Shown piece by piece: positions 16,871-30,289 of a stretch of DNA of 64,000 nt. The translations under genes were made by a program, and so were the position numbers. The number at the start of each line of letters is the position of its first letter. Position 1 is the first letter of the stretch. Origin of the DNA: Sinohyriopsis cumingii. Lineage: Eukaryota > Mollusca > Bivalvia > Unionida > Unionidae. A model generated the notes under the pieces. That model did not search any database. It saw only the letters and a list, made by a program, of their open reading frames with translations, and was not told the origin of the DNA. The stretch spans positions 59,367,719 to 59,431,718 of the forward strand of contig CM068835.1 of NCBI GenBank assembly GCA_028554795.2, read 5' to 3'.

Positions 16871-17379
16871 CATTTAGCCTTCTTTCTATCTTGACAAGGA
16901 AGATACCTATTGTTAACCATGCAAAACTGTAATGGATGTCCCCAAATTACTTATTTTTTGCAATCATTATTTAGTATAATTGGATATCTAGCTTGTGTAC
17001 TTACAAGCAGAGTTAGAAAACCAGTCTGCTTTTGTTTCTACAAATCGTCTAAAGGCTTACTGTCAGACTGGAGAGCAATTAAAATCCACTTCTTTGATGC
17101 TGATCATGTATTACGAAAACTGGTCATGGGTGCAAGGGACAGTTTTTATGATAAAATTTAATGTTGCATAAACCTGCTAAATAAATTTTTTAAATTAAAA
17201 ATACATCAGTGAGGTCAAAGAGGGCCATAATTTTGGATAGGCATAATAAAGCAAAACATAAGAATATCACTCACTTGGCCTGATAAGTCAATGGAAATTC
17301 ACAGAATAAAATGTTTTTGCACCTTATCCCCAAATTTTTACATGCATTTTTCATGTTCGAAGGCCTGCCATTTTTGAGA
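16871..17379. other. Host noncoding DNA, nothing recognised
   Basis: AT-rich sequence lacking recognisable coding or repeat structure apart from short simple runs. Confidence 0.45.
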
Positions 17380-17765
17380 GCAATGTTTTGTGATGCTCAC
17401 AGTGCAAACACCGGCCCTTTCCCTGGTTAATAATTCTGAAGAAAATTGCCTACTTAATAGCTTGATGCAAGTCAAAATATTTTGTCATCCAAGCAGTTTT
17501 GGAGATATTCTACTTTCCTTGAACCAACATGTCTACTGCTATAACTGGTTAGCTCTGCTTCCTAGATGACTATGGGTGTTTCATTGGCTACTTACTGTAC
17601 AGTGATTATATGAGGTGTACATGCCTCACATCAGTTTTAAAAAAAAAACCCACAAATCTAAAAGACCTAATTAACAAATATATCCATATCTTTAATTATT
17701 AAACAATAATATTTTTTTTTAAAAAGTCACACCACAGCCTTAAGTTAAGAAATTTTCCATGTCCA
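17380..17765 (+). repeat. Dispersed repeat X, copy 1
   Basis: About 385 bp diverged but colinear with the reverse complement of 32625-33010. Shared landmarks include GTGATGCTCACAGTGCA at one end, GGTGTACATGCCT in the middle and CACAGCCTTAAGTTAAGAAA at the other. No coding capacity is seen. Confidence 0.8.
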
Positions 17766-18480
17766 CTGCATCTTTAATACCTTGAGGGTGGGATTGGGAG
17801 GTCGGTGAAGGGTAACCATTGGTAAGCCAAAAGCAAGATTTTTCACTAATACTAAATGAACAGCAATGAAGCAGACTACACAGGTTGCATCATTTGGATT
17901 GCTGAGATATTTTAGATAAAAAGAAATTAAAAAAAGCAAAGTTAAAAAATAAGTGACAAACAAGTCATAAATACTCTTATTAAATTACTGGGCATTGGTT
18001 TTACCATTTTAAAAACATTTAGATAGTTCACTTAACAACATGGACAATTTGTGTTTTAGGTATCACCTGTGACTTTGTTTACTTCTTGTCTTTCCTCTTT
18101 TCTCAGTATCTTATTGATAGTATGAAACTTTGATTTATATGTAACCAAAGAATAACAAATAAAATGTTCACTATTGCAGTTTTGGAGAAGACTGTCTATG
18201 CAAATGCAGAAATAAAGTACTCAGCAATGTCAAATATCATTAATTTTAAGAGAGGGACAATGGATGAGTTATTGAGAATTGCCTCCATGGGTTTGGGAAG
18301 CCCAGTCAAAAAAGGATGTTTTAAAAACCTGAAAAAGAATGCAATACTTAATATATCTATTGCAAGATTTGCATGTTTTAAAACAATGGGAGACATATTA
18401 GATCATGTTTGGTTTATGAATGTATCTTCACTTCCTTTGCATCCAACTTAAGGGGAATACATTTTTTTTACTAAACAATA
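17766..18480. other. Host noncoding DNA, nothing firm
   Basis: An open frame at 18164-18451 has no recognised domain; it precedes the LINE fragment and could be part of it, but I cannot support that. Confidence 0.4.
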
Positions 18481-18900
18481 ACTTTCAGTTTTCCATACAC
18501 AGAGTAAAAGCAGATGTAAATGGCAACAAGATAGTTTTAGATATTTCAGCTAACAATCACAGGTATACACTTATAAACAAAGAATATATAGTTTCACAGT
18601 ATGCAGATGACACCACTCTCACCCTGGATGACTTTTCAAAGTCCCTTAAGTCAACTCGGTATGTTATCTACTAATATTGTAAATTTTCTGGACTCTTTAT
18701 AAATAGTGAAAAAAAAATTAAATGTGTATTTATATAAAGTACAATAAGGTACTGTGAAGAATATCATTTAGATTGGAATACATCTTATTTTAGGTATGTA
18801 GGTACATGTATTACATTCTCTATAGAGTTAGACAATATGGTCAAGCTTAATTATGAAAGCAAATTCAGAGAAGTTAAATATTTACTTTTACAGTTGTCGG
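18481..18900 (+). pseudogene. LINE reverse transcriptase fragment
   Basis: The frame at about 18490-18674 encodes a segment ending in YIVSQYADDTTLTLDD, the YADD catalytic box of non-LTR retrotransposon reverse transcriptases. After a stop at 18672, the next frame continues with FSGLFINSEK and a later FRYVGTCITFSIELDNM segment, the usual order (SGL-x-IN-x-x-K, then the conserved I/V-G block). Stops and shifts inactivate it. It is cut off by a SINE at about 18925. Confidence 0.75.
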
Positions 18901-18924
18901 TATGGCCTTGTTTATTTGATGCTT

Positions 18925-19200
18925 TTGTTGTTGTTGTTGTTGTTGTTGTTGTTTTTGTAGGGTTTAAAGAAATTTTTCAACACATGGTAGGCTATAGATT
19001 TTGGCCAGGATTAATGGTGGAGGAAGAACCGGGAAAAACCCTGGAAAGAACCACCGACCCACGAGAAGCTATTGGCAAGCTTTCTCACATACCCACATTA
19101 GCTGAATCCGAGACTCGAACCCACGCAAACAGAGGTGAGATGGCAGTGATCCATAAGGGAGAGCACTTTAGACCATTCAGCCACTCTGGGCCCCTAATGC
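18925..19200 (-). mobile_element. tRNA-derived SINE, family B, copy 1
   Basis: On the minus strand: a GGGCCC-containing head with TGGTCTAAAG, a B-box-like GGGTTCGAGTC, a body with AGCTTCTCGTGGGTCGGTGG and TATAGCC, and a (CAA)n tail. Two related copies occur at 29.3 and 38.9 kb. Confidence 0.8.
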
Positions 19201-20402
19201 TTTTGTTGAAAGGAAAAAAAAACATTTAGCAGTTGTATATACACATCAGTAAAGTAGAGTAATTTCAAAGGTAATAATGCAGTAAATTGTTAAAGTGCTC
19301 TTTGTCTCGTATGTGATTAGTAATAAGGGAAAATAATTATTTAAAATAGTAACAGAATGCAAATATTGTCAACTTTATAAAGCTTGTAATAACAAGCAAA
19401 TGTTTAGTCTAGTGATAACATGCAAATGTGCATGACCATATAAGTATATGTGTGTATATTGTCTAAGTGTTTGTGTTGATATATGTTTGTATGCTAAATA
19501 TGTGTACATGTAGAAAATGCTTATAATAAACATATGCTCTTTTTGTCACTCTCACTCTATTCTTTTTGTTTTGCACTCTCTTTCCTTAAGAGACTGACAT
19601 ATTTGTCTCACTCTTTCTTTTTCCTTCTGTACAGTAGCCAATATTAAGTTCTGTATTGGGCTTAGAATATAATGCTATATAGTAGTGTTAACCAATACTC
19701 CCTGTAAAGTAATGTGCCACAATGAATTATGATGTAGTCTGTCAGATGGTTCCCTGAACAACTGTAGTCTATGTTCAGGGAAATATAAAAACAAATGATC
19801 CTTTCTTTTATGGCAGTGGTGTTTTCCCAAATTGTTCTGTTAGAATTGTTGGCATAAGGTTGTATGACATTTGTGCAAATCAATTTTCACTGATGCATAC
19901 AACAGTTTTGAAATTTTGTAATGCAAGATTTTAGCTTGGATTCTACATGTATTTGGATCCCTATCTTAGGACAATATTTACAATCCTGTTATTATTATTC
20001 ATATTAATTATTTAATATATTTTAAAATTATATAATGTGATCAGCACATTGTAATGCAAGATGTTACCTACCATGTGTTTGGTTATTTGATCTGATGCAC
20101 ACAAACTTATTTTTACATAGGTCATTCTTTACCAGCAATGTTTCTTTTTATTGTCATAGTAATGTATTTTTTTTATTAGGATCTTACTTTTGTTGACATT
20201 GATATAACCTAAGTCCAATTCTCAAACATGTTGAAATTATTGTAATATTATGTACTTTAATGTACACCATCTATGATGTAACATAGATTTGATAGAGAGA
20301 GAGAGCTTAGTTTGCAGGTTGGATACCGGCCTATGCCACCCGGGGTTAGCATGATATAGAGAATAATGTCTGAGGCCCAAAAAGTACATTTAATATTGCA
20401 CT

Positions 20403-20467
<65 letters not shown>

Positions 20468-21470
20468 TTACTTTTTCTTGCCTAATGTAGTGATTTTTGC
20501 TGAGATGTAGCTTAAGCATATTATTCTAAATGATGAAATAAGGAAGGAAAGGTTACACTTGAGTGTGATGCAAGCATTAAAAAACAACAACATTCAGACT
20601 GTTCTAAAGTGTGACTTGGACATTTCTGACCTTGAATGTACATGGTTAGAACTAAATAATACAGGGAAGAAGGTAGTAGCTGCATGAATATGATGATCAC
20701 CTAATTATAACATAGCTGCTTGGGAGGAACTTGAATTTAGTATAGAGATAGCCCAGTCCACTAAACTTAATCATTTCATTTCAGTAGATTTTAACTGAAA
20801 AAGTCTCTCCTTCCTGAATAAAAGAAATCACTGTTTTGAAACTTAAACTCAGTTAATGTGTAAGGATATAGGAATGGTCCCAAATTTGGTTGGCTACATT
20901 TAATTCAAAGAAAACTGAATTAAATCTAATACAGTATCACAAAAGGTACTCAAACTATCCAAATATGTATACATGGCTGAAACAAACATGCAAGAAATTA
21001 CTTAATGTATACATATGGGTGTTATCTTTGTTAGTGATTCCTCATTGTACACACATACTCAATATATTCCTGATTAAACCTGCAAGGAAGTTTAAAACTT
21101 GAGAAAGTTTCAAATACAAACCAGATTGATTCTCCTTGGAAAAATGTACACAATGGTTATATTTTATCAAGTTTTGGCTGAACTGTAGTCTCATTTTGTT
21201 GAACCTAGGACTAATAATGACTTAATGGACACAATGATTTTTGTGTTAACATACATATACACAGATCTAGTTAAAGCATAACAAAGATGGTATTCCTTAG
21301 TAGATATGAATGTAATAGTGCCACTGATGTTCTTGTTTCAGTTTTTGTTTTTGTTTTTATTGACCTTAAAGAATGCAACACAGAGCATACATTCTATGAA
21401 TTCTGTAATTTTCATAAGTAAATGATAGCTATTTTAAATAAATGTATGACCAGGTATGTGTATCTGCCAA
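19201..21470. other. Host noncoding DNA with one (TA)n tract
   Basis: AT-rich sequence. A perfect TA tract runs from about 20408 to 20460, preceded by a short GAGAGAGA run near 20295. No gene is supported. Confidence 0.5.
20408..20460. repeat. (TA)n microsatellite
   Basis: About 26 uninterrupted TA dinucleotides. Confidence 0.95.
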
Positions 21471-21474
21471 AAGA

Positions 21475-22475
21475 GACAGTCTCATTGCACCAAGAGTGAC
21501 AGTCACATTGCAGTAAAGAGTGACAGTCACATTTCAACAAGAATGACAGTCACATTGCAGTAAAGATTGACAGTCACACTACAGTAAAGAGTGACACATC
21601 ATCATCATCATCATCATCAGTCTCATGACCTAGTGTGGTCGTTGAGGCACTGTGCTGCTGAACATCTGACCAGTTCTCTCCACTTGTCTCGATCATGTGC
21701 CAATACCTGTGTCTCCGCAAAACTTTTCCTGTTCCATTCTGTGATGTTGTCAGTCCACTTTTTTCTCTGTCTACCTCTCCTTCTGCCACCCTGGACGCTG
21801 CCCTGCAGGACTGTTGTGCATAGACTGTTGGCTCTAGTGACATGGCCATACCATTTCAGCTTTCTCTTTTTGACGGTGGTGAGGAGGTCCTCATATTGGC
21901 CCACTTCGCACCTGATGGTGTTACACACTTCTTCATTTGTGATGTGGTCCATGTAAGAGATGCCAAGGATGGTTCTGTAGCATCTCATTTCAAGTGACTG
22001 GATTCTTCGTTGTAATTCTGCTGTTAGGGTCCATGCCTCACATGAGTACAAAAAAAAGAGTGACACATTTCACCAAAAGTGACAGTCACACTGCAGTAAA
22101 GAGTGACACATTTCACCAAGAGTGACAGTCACACTGCAGTAAAGAGTGACACATTTCGCCAAAAGTGACAGTCACATTGCAGTAAAGATTGATAGTCACA
22201 CTACAGTAAACAGTGACAGTCACATTACAGCTTAGGAGTGACAGTTACATTGCACCAAGGGTGTATGTCACATTGCTGTAAAGAGTGACAGTCACACTGT
22301 ACCAAGAGTGGGTCACACTGCAGTAAAAAGTGACAGTCACATTGCACCAGAAGTGACAGTCACACTTATTAAAACGTGATGGTCAAACTGCAGTAAAGAG
22401 CAAGTCTCCTTGAAGTAAAGAGTGACAGTCACATTGGAGTAAAGAGTGAAAGTCACATTGCACTAAAGTGTGTGT
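21475..22475. repeat. Satellite array, unit about 25-45 bp (AGAGTGACAGTCACA)
   Basis: More than twenty imperfect units built from AGAGTGACAGTCACA and TTGCAGTAA or TTTCACCA words. AGTGACAGTCACA is itself near-palindromic. The array is interrupted at about 21600-22060 by a LINE fragment and resumes after it. Confidence 0.9.
21600..22066 (-). pseudogene. 3' end of a non-LTR retrotransposon inserted in the satellite
   Basis: The minus strand encodes the C-terminal domain of a LINE polyprotein: CEAWTLTAELQRRIQSLEMR, a YRTILGISYMDHITNEEV segment, KRKLKWYGHVTR, then GRRRGRQRKKWTDNI-x-E-W. The copy is truncated at its 5' end and its 3' end runs into a (TGA/ATG)n microsatellite tail. It is flanked on both sides by AAAGAGTGACACAT, a satellite word that also works as a target-site duplication. 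Confidence 0.85.
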
Positions 22476-22765
22476 GTGTGTGTCATTTGGATTTTTAATG
22501 TAGCTTTAACAATTTTCCAGTCATGCCGCTACGATGTATGTAGTGTAGCAGTTTATAGTGATGTCTAGCACTGGGGCATCATGTCACTTTATCCTGACAC
22601 CAGGCCAACTAGTCCTATCACTAACCTCTTAATGCTGAGAGCCAAGTGAGGCAGCTGTTAGAACCATTTCTGTAAGTCTTTGGTTTGACTCGGCTGGGGA
22701 TTTAACCCTTGACCTCCCGCATCAAAGACGGATGCTCTTACCACTAGGCCATTGCAGCAGTGTGC
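22470..22765 (-). mobile_element. tRNA-derived SINE, family A, copy 2
   Basis: Reverse-oriented copy with the head at its right end (GAGCATCCGTCTTTGATGCG read on the minus strand) and the TGTGTGTG tail at its left end. The body matches copy 1 (AGCTGCCTCACTTGGC...). Confidence 0.8.
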
Positions 22766-23014
22766 AGTAAAGAGTGAGTCACATTGTACTAAGAGTAACA
22801 GTCAGCTTGCAGTAAATTACTTAAGTGGAAGTCCATAATTCATTAGAAAACAATAAATGGTTAATTGCAATCTACAAAACATGTAGAGACTGTGAAATGG
22901 TGAGAATTACAGCAAATTCAATTTCTAAAATCAAGTGAAACATATGTGTTACTCCTGCTGACACAAATGTAATATACTTTTGTGTTTGCATGAAGTTCAG
23001 GCATGTATAATACC

Positions 23015-23455
23015 TTTAATTAGTTCGCCATTTTATCCACCATTGCATTCAATAGTCAGTAACAATGATACCATGATTTTCAGAATCACTGCAAAGTTAT
23101 AACACTTGTGCATGTCTAGTTTTAAAATGACTAGTAGACACACAAACCTTAAGATATCATATTACTACATACTACTGCATACAGTATGAGCAAATATATT
23201 ATTAATATTATTAATATTACTCTGTATCATCCCTAAGAATTAGTTCACTGTTTTATCCACCATTGCATGCAATAATAAGTAACAATGATACCGTGATTTT
23301 CAGAATCACTGCAAAGTTTTAAAACTTGTGCCTGTCTAGTTTTAAAATGACTAGTAGACACACAAACCATAAGATATAATGTTACCACTGCATGCATACA
23401 GTATGAGCAAAGATAGTATTAATATTAATCTGTATTATATCTAAGAATAGCAGAC
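23015..23455. repeat. Tandem duplication of a ~220-bp unit
   Basis: Two adjacent copies, about 23015-23235 and 23236-23455, share CATTTTATCCACCATTGCAT-like words, TTTCAGAATCACTGCAAAGTT and TTTTAAAATGACTAGTAGAC-type sequence with few differences. Confidence 0.85.
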
Positions 23456-24929
23456 AATGGGACATATAATGCATTTGGCTTTATCCATGGCAGATATATT
23501 AATTAGACTGCTTCATTTCATCACAGGCTTTTGAAGAAATCCAGACTGTGAGTGAGACATTTTATGCAAATTTTCAATCTGTATGTACAATTTGTACAGC
23601 TAGCTAAATATGCTTAGTGTTATGAAGTAAGGTTGTGGGGTAACTCACTGCTACCAATTTTTTTATATGATTAGCAATAATATCTGAATGATCAGCAGTC
23701 ATTCCAGGCAATCAATACAGTACTAATACATATGACATAAAATAGCCATCACAAAACCCAAAACATTTAGAATTGAATATTATTTGGGTTCAAGGTAGAG
23801 AGATTAGAGGAAATTGAGATCAGATTTTGGTTCAAACCTTTAAATGCATCAGAAAAAACACTTTTTTAAAACATAGTTATAAGCTATCATGAGACTGACC
23901 TTCTTGGATATATTTTCATATAATTTTTACATTTGGATAGAGAAGTGATCTATGATTTGTTTGCAAAACTGACAAGACACAATCTTAAACCTATTTGTTA
24001 GGATAGTTTATGACATCAGCACTGTTTACAGGAAAAGATACTGTTTGCTACATGTAATTGCATTAAATAAACTGAACCAATCAAAATTACTATATTGTTA
24101 CTATACATAATCATTTATTGTAGCAAGATATTGTTGTCTGCAAGCGTGTGTGCTAGAACCACACTGATGCAGAAAATGTCATACAGTTTGAAAAAATAAT
24201 AGCTACAGCATTATAAATTTGAGTACAATGCATATTTTGTTTATACTGGAACATAAATCAGTGAGAGAGAGAGAGAGAGAGGAATGGGTACACAAAACTT
24301 GTGAGGGCTGAGTGTTTTTTTGGCTTAAAATTCATTTTGGTATGACAATCATATTAGACTAGACATGGTTCTGTATGTAAGTGGTTATGCCTGACATACG
24401 TATTTGCTTGAAAATAATTCAATATGGTTCTGATAGCTTTTACTTGAATGCCTTTACTAAACAGCAAGTTCCAATCTGTTATTTATTGTAGGTGTAGGGG
24501 AGTCATGCACATGAAATTGTTGATTATGTTTAGATCTTTATTGTCATCTTCTCTAAACAAAGGCTGACTGGGAACTACAAGCACTGATGCTTTGAAAACC
24601 ATGCAACTAAGGCAGGTGCTCTGATAATTAACAGAGATTGATGTATCATTGGACAATCAGGACCAGCAAATATATTTAGTAATACAGATTAGAGATAACT
24701 GTGGTTGATACTTGTACTAACAGCTGAAATAATTTTCAGCCTAACACCCTGTGTGTCAAGGATATCTTCTTTAACTAATTCCCATGGGTCAATGTTGAAC
24801 AGAGTCAGTGTTTGAACCATTCTGCTTCTAATGTTAACCCGCTCCATTTGAAAAGAGCATCACTCTGAATATAGAATGAAGATAAGGTATGGTATATCAC
24901 TCAGCTGACAACTTATGCTGGTGTGGCAA
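23456..24929. other. Host noncoding DNA, nothing recognised
   Basis: AT-rich sequence with a short (GA)n run near 24266-24281 and no coding signal. Confidence 0.5.
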
Positions 24930-25262
24930 ATTATGTATGTGTGTGATTTGAATTTTTAAAACATAGCTTTAACAATTTTTCAGTCATATCGCTATGATGT
25001 ATGATGTCTGCAGTGTGGCAGTTTATAGTGATGTCTAGCACTGCAGCACCATGACGCAGACATGTAGCATGATGTCCCACCCAATCACATTATCCTGACA
25101 CCAGGTCAACCAGTCCTAACACTAGCCTCTTAATGCTGAGTGCCAAGCGAAGCACCTGTTAGTACCAGTTATGTAAGTCTTTGGTATGACTTGGCCGGGG
25201 ATCAAACCCATGACCTCCCGCATCCAAGGCAGATGCTCTAACCACTAGGCCATGAAAGCGGT
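24930..25262 (-). mobile_element. tRNA-derived SINE, family A, copy 3
   Basis: Colinear with copy 2: a TGTGTGTG tail at left, GCAGTTTATAGTGATGTC-type body, and a tRNA-like head at right (GAGCATCTGCCTTGGATGCG on the minus strand). Confidence 0.8.
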
Positions 25263-25774
25263 CTTGAACAATGTAACCATTTGTAACTTTACATGAGCCA
25301 GAGAATAATCAATATAACTACAATTGCAAATCTTTTAGAAAAGTAATCTCTAAATGCAATTGGGAACAGGAATTATGAAGTAGAAAAATTCATATACAAG
25401 TTATCTTGACAATGAAATGATGTTCACAGTGATAAGACAGGGCATGGCATACAATAACTTGATTTTATATATCAAGGTAGGTACTATAATGAGTTGATAA
25501 AAACCCAGAGGTTAATTTTGTTTTCCTTGTTAATGTAAGTATTTGTTCTTGGAGTCTGCTTCATTAGTTATTATATTGTTGACCGACAGAGCCGGATTTT
25601 TTTTGTTTTGCTTTTGTTGGTTTTGTCAGCACCATTATAACCAAATACTTTTCCCAAGGACACACTAAAGCAGTTAGCCCAATGCTGGCTTGAGCAGACT
25701 GTCAAAGCTTGAATGCTAGGATTATGAGTCTAATTCCCTATGAAATTAGCCATCACAGGTTGTTTTACTAGGTG

Positions 25775-26070
25775 AAATTACACACAAACACACACACACA
25801 CACATACATACACACACAAATACATACATATATACATCCATTCTTCCATCCATCCATCCATACATAACATACACAAATACATACATCCATCCATCCATGA
25901 CCATTCTTCCATTCATCTATCCATCCATCCATACACACATCCATCCATCCATCCATCCACACACACACACATACACACACATGCACACATACATACATAC
26001 ATACATACATAAATACATACATATAGTCTTTCCCATGCACAGTTACAACACATTTACATAAATACATACA
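25775..26070. repeat. Compound (CA)n / (CATA)n / (CATC)n microsatellite
   Basis: Alternating CACACA, TACATACA and CATCCATC runs over about 295 bp, ending near CATACATAG. Confidence 0.95.
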
Positions 26071-26214
26071 TAGCCAATAATGATATAGACAGAATATGTG
26101 AATTTCTTGTACTTGGAATTGTTGTAAGACAGCATGTTCAAGTACAAAGTGTTACAAAGTGTGGAAAGTATAAAATACAATGAAGTTATAATGTCCTGAA
26201 CATCTAATTGGGTC

Positions 26215-26217
<3 letters not shown>

Positions 26218-26284
<67 letters not shown>
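26218..26284. repeat. (TA)n microsatellite
   Basis: About 33 uninterrupted TA dinucleotides. Confidence 0.95.
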
Positions 26285-26287
<3 letters not shown>

Positions 26288-27424
26288 CTGTCTTCCCCAA
26301 TTGTTTTTCTTAATTGTGCTAAAATGTTTTTATTTTCAAAATCTAATTCTGAAAACTCCCCTTTCAGGTGACCCTGCACAGCTACAGGGGAACAGCTGCA
26401 GAATCACATATCAACAGGTTTCTCTTTGTAGCAATTACAGTCAATTGGATTCCAACAAACTGACATTGATAATCTGAAATATGATAGCCTTCATGTCCTA
26501 CAGTCCAGTAATTGGGTTTCTCATAAAAGGCAAACTGATACCATTTTGCCTGGTCATTTCTGAAACTCCATCCTTAGTGAAGTGACATAGGGGGGCCCTT
26601 CTTTGATACAAGTCTGAGAGGGATCACACCAATAAACAGCAGAGCCAAATGGCACAGAAAGATAAGTGGGGGATAAAAGACAATATTTTTGTTTTGAAAG
26701 ATGTATTGATGACAGAAAAGAAGATACTTCCAATATATGCAACAGCAGTCAGACAACATGCAAAAGTATGTTTTCAATGTCATGATATTTGACAATTGAT
26801 TTAATATTTTCTTTTAATTTGATAGTTATATTTTCAGTTGACTTTTTTAATCTTATATAATGTAATTTCCATGAACAAAATGACATCAAACTGGTTAATT
26901 CTAAACTAGTAAATTACTTTCTTTTAAAGATGGATGAATATTTTATATGAGATTTTCCAAGTCATACTTTTTGTTTTCAATTTATACAGTAGATGTAATT
27001 AGCTATATCAGTTATGTATGTAAAATGTTTTGGCTTTAACTGAGTTGCAGATTGAGTTTAAGCTTAAGAATGGCCTTATAGATATCAGTAAATATTCTTT
27101 CAAGGTATTTTATATACGAATTTGATGTATTGTGACTAGTACCACAATAATAACCCAAACAGACCTTTAGTCTAAAAGACAATAACATCATTAGGCTGGG
27201 TAATAAGAGTTGGAAGATATTCTCCATTTGGTCATTATGAAAGATACACAGTTGTAAGTTCGGTAATGTTAAATACTTCGACCATATATTTATTCATATT
27301 TGAAGCATTTGTGGAGAATTAAGTAAAAAAGAACCTCTTCAATATATGCTATGAATATTGGACACTGGTAGGAAGAATACAAAAGACATAATTTGATATA
27401 TATTGGATAAATGATTATAAAAGT
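26285..27424. other. Host noncoding DNA, nothing recognised
   Basis: AT-rich sequence; short open frames show no domain. Confidence 0.5.
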
Positions 27425-27735
27425 ACTTCATAACGAGGTCCACAAACATAGACCACACTTTAAGCAGGATGTGAGTTACCAAGGGAACTCCAAAAATTGA
27501 GAAACAAAATCCCTTTGATATCAAGAAAACTGGGGGTGGGGAGCAGTGTTATGGACCTGTGCTGTTTATTGACCAATTCCTCATTTTACAATCATGTTCA
27601 TATTAATTTTTAATAACGTGCTTTTTCTAATGAAGTTGTTCATTATTCTGTTTAAATAATATTTATTTTCAAAATGTCCAACATATGAATGATCGTTCCA
27701 ACTTTTTTCAACAACCTATCACGTGTTACGAATTA
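27425..27735 (+). repeat. Dispersed repeat Y, copy 1
   Basis: About 310 bp colinear and in the same orientation with 32235-32530. Shared landmarks include CGAGTTACC/TGAGTTACC, GGGGAGCRGTGT, TTTTTCTAATG and a long block ending AAAATGTCCAACATATGAA. No coding capacity. Confidence 0.8.
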
Positions 27736-29284
27736 ATTAATTGGAATTAATAATATGTGGGGTTGCAAGTTATCAGGGCATGAGTTATTGAGGGAGCGGT
27801 GTACTTTGTTAGCTTAATTCCAAATGTACACATTATTTTGCTTATAATTGTGCAAATAAATGTTAGTGATTTTTCGGCATGATTCTGACTAACTTTATTA
27901 AATTCCATTGTACAATTCAATACAAATCAATAAGGCCTAACATATATTCCCATGATATGTATCTTTATGCCGATGTAAAGTTTACAGAGGTTTACTCATT
28001 CATGTAGCGGGTCTATGAGCCTTCTGTCTTTAGGACATTTGTGACTGAAAATTCAACATTTATATGCTTTAAAGTGTATGTTTCTTATGATTATATCCTT
28101 AATTATTTCATCTTCACAGATTTTATGCAGTTGGCTTTTAGATTAGAAGTAACAAATTAATTTTTTTCTATCTTTGATTGCAGGAAGGAAAAGGATCAGA
28201 AAGCACAGACCAAGAGTTAGCTCTTGTTGAATACACCCACAAATTTTTGTATCTGGCCATTTTTTCAGATGAAAACACTTTATATTTTGTAAAGAACCAA
28301 TAGCAAAAGTGCATAAAGAGAAATTGGCATACAGCAAAATGTCAATGAAGCTAGATAAAAAAGGCAAACATGTTATATATACAGCTTATCTAGCATGTAA
28401 ATTGTTTGGACATGTCACCAAAGATATAATTTCAATGAAAAATATTAACAAGAACTGGCTGGAAACTAGAATAAAAAATTATTTAAAATAAGTCTAACAA
28501 TCTTGTCAATGTGGCACAAAACTGCAAAATTGATATTAATCGTATGACAAAATAAATTGCTGTATGATCTGTGTGATTTATTTTCCTTTTGAGACTGATT
28601 TGATTCTTTCAAGACATCACTGTTTTGAGCAAAACTTACAAACTTTTTCAATCTTTAATGCTAAAATATTAAACTTATGACAATCTCTATAGGAAGTATT
28701 TTGTACTATTTTGTGAAGACAGTATATGCACACTTGTTACTAGTTGCTTCTTTACAAAGATATGATTGCGCTATTATAACCATTAGGGCTGTTCCATTTA
28801 AACATACATGGTACCCAGGGAAGGCAGTTTTTAAAAAATATATGCCATGGTACTTTGATTTCAACGAGTTCATATTAAAATTATAAGAAATTTCTAAATA
28901 GCATCTATGGGTGAGTACCCCACTTTAAAAGTGCCTTCCCTTTGTCCCACATATGTTTTAATGGCACAGCCCTTATTATCTGGAACAAATGTTCATTATT
29001 CAGTTTAAAGTGACACACTTGTCAGGTATCTATCTATGCATTGATCATGGAAAGAAGGCTTAGCATGATCTTCAGGATGACAAACTTGATGTAGGGGTGA
29101 CATCTTTCTTTGTATCCAGATATTATTTCAAAATAAAATCTATAACTAGTCACATTTAACATTAGCACCTCTTGGTATAAGCAAATATCAAATGATATGT
29201 AAATGTATTCAGGAATCACCTTAAATTTAATTAGGTATATGGTATGTTTGGCAATATAGTGATATTATCACATTCATATACACA
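27736..29284. other. Host noncoding DNA, nothing recognised
   Basis: AT-rich sequence with scattered short frames and no supported gene. Confidence 0.5.
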
Positions 29285-29455
29285 TTTACTGGGCAGCCAA
29301 TGTGGGTATGTGAGAAAGCTTGCCAGTAGCTTCTCGAGGGTCGGTGGTTCTTTCCGGGGATTTCCCGGGTTCTTCCTCCACCATTAATACTAGCCGCCAT
29401 GTATAGCCTATCGTGTGCTAAAAATGGCATTAAACCCTACAACAACAACAACAAC
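29285..29455 (+). mobile_element. tRNA-derived SINE, family B, copy 2 (5'-truncated)
   Basis: The body from AATGTGGGTATGTGAGAAAG through AGCTTCTCGAGGGTCGGTGG to the (CAACAA)n tail is present; the tRNA-like head is missing. Confidence 0.75.
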
Positions 29456-30289
29456 ATTTACTGGGAGCACACAAAATATCAAATATGTCTTCATTTGCAT
29501 CATCACCTGAACATATTTTCCCAGTAGTCAAAACAAGCATTTTAAGCTGAAAAAGCTGCTGTTGTAATTGTTGTTTTGTTTATAAAATATACATTCTTAT
29601 TGTATCTTTTCTGAAGGGTAAAGCAATTGTACCTCAAAGTTGAATGAGAACTATGTCATTATTTTTGTCCATCTTGATTAATCTTATCAATAAAAGTGGA
29701 CTTATTTTTGTGACTTCTTCATATGTGTATCATTTAACTACTGTGTTGGTGTTCTTTGAAAGCTAAAAGGAACATCACTGAAAGTTTCCACTGAATAGTT
29801 GTAAATCTAACTTTTTAAGCTCTATCATTAGGTAATGAAAGTTTCAAAGTTGCTGCAATATTAACAGTATGCCTTTTTGACATGGACTCCCATTTTGATT
29901 AAAATGTGTCAGAAAATAATAATCGTTGTGCTTTGATCTGGGATAGAAATTTTCCCCTTGGGATTACAGATCTGCATCAAACACTCAGCACAACCTTGTG
30001 TACCACTTTAAATTCTGAGCCAAGGATGGAATTTTCATAATTCACACATAGGCATATGATGGATTCTATTATTACTACCATTGGCAGTCTCCACTTGGGA
30101 GGGTAGTACATTTGATAATCAGTAGAGTAATATAATAATATAATAAGCATTTACAACTAATATTAAACACAAAGTTCAAGTCATATAGGAATAACAACAC
30201 ATCATTTTTTTATATTCTGGAGGCAGTGTGAGGCATAGATCTAGTAATCTTACATCAGATATTTTAAACAACCAAATGAATGGTATACT
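29456..30289. other. Host noncoding DNA, nothing recognised
   Basis: No coding or repeat structure seen. Confidence 0.45.

Noticed and set aside
18927..19229. 130-residue frame with a polyvaline run
   Set aside because: It is a read-through of the SINE family B (CAA)n tail and body.
21475..22475. CRISPR-like array of short repeats
   Set aside because: Units are contiguous, irregular and diverged, with no unique spacers, in a eukaryotic context; this is a satellite.
26152..26379. Frames with long Y-I-Y-I runs on both strands
   Set aside because: They are translations of the (TA)n microsatellite.
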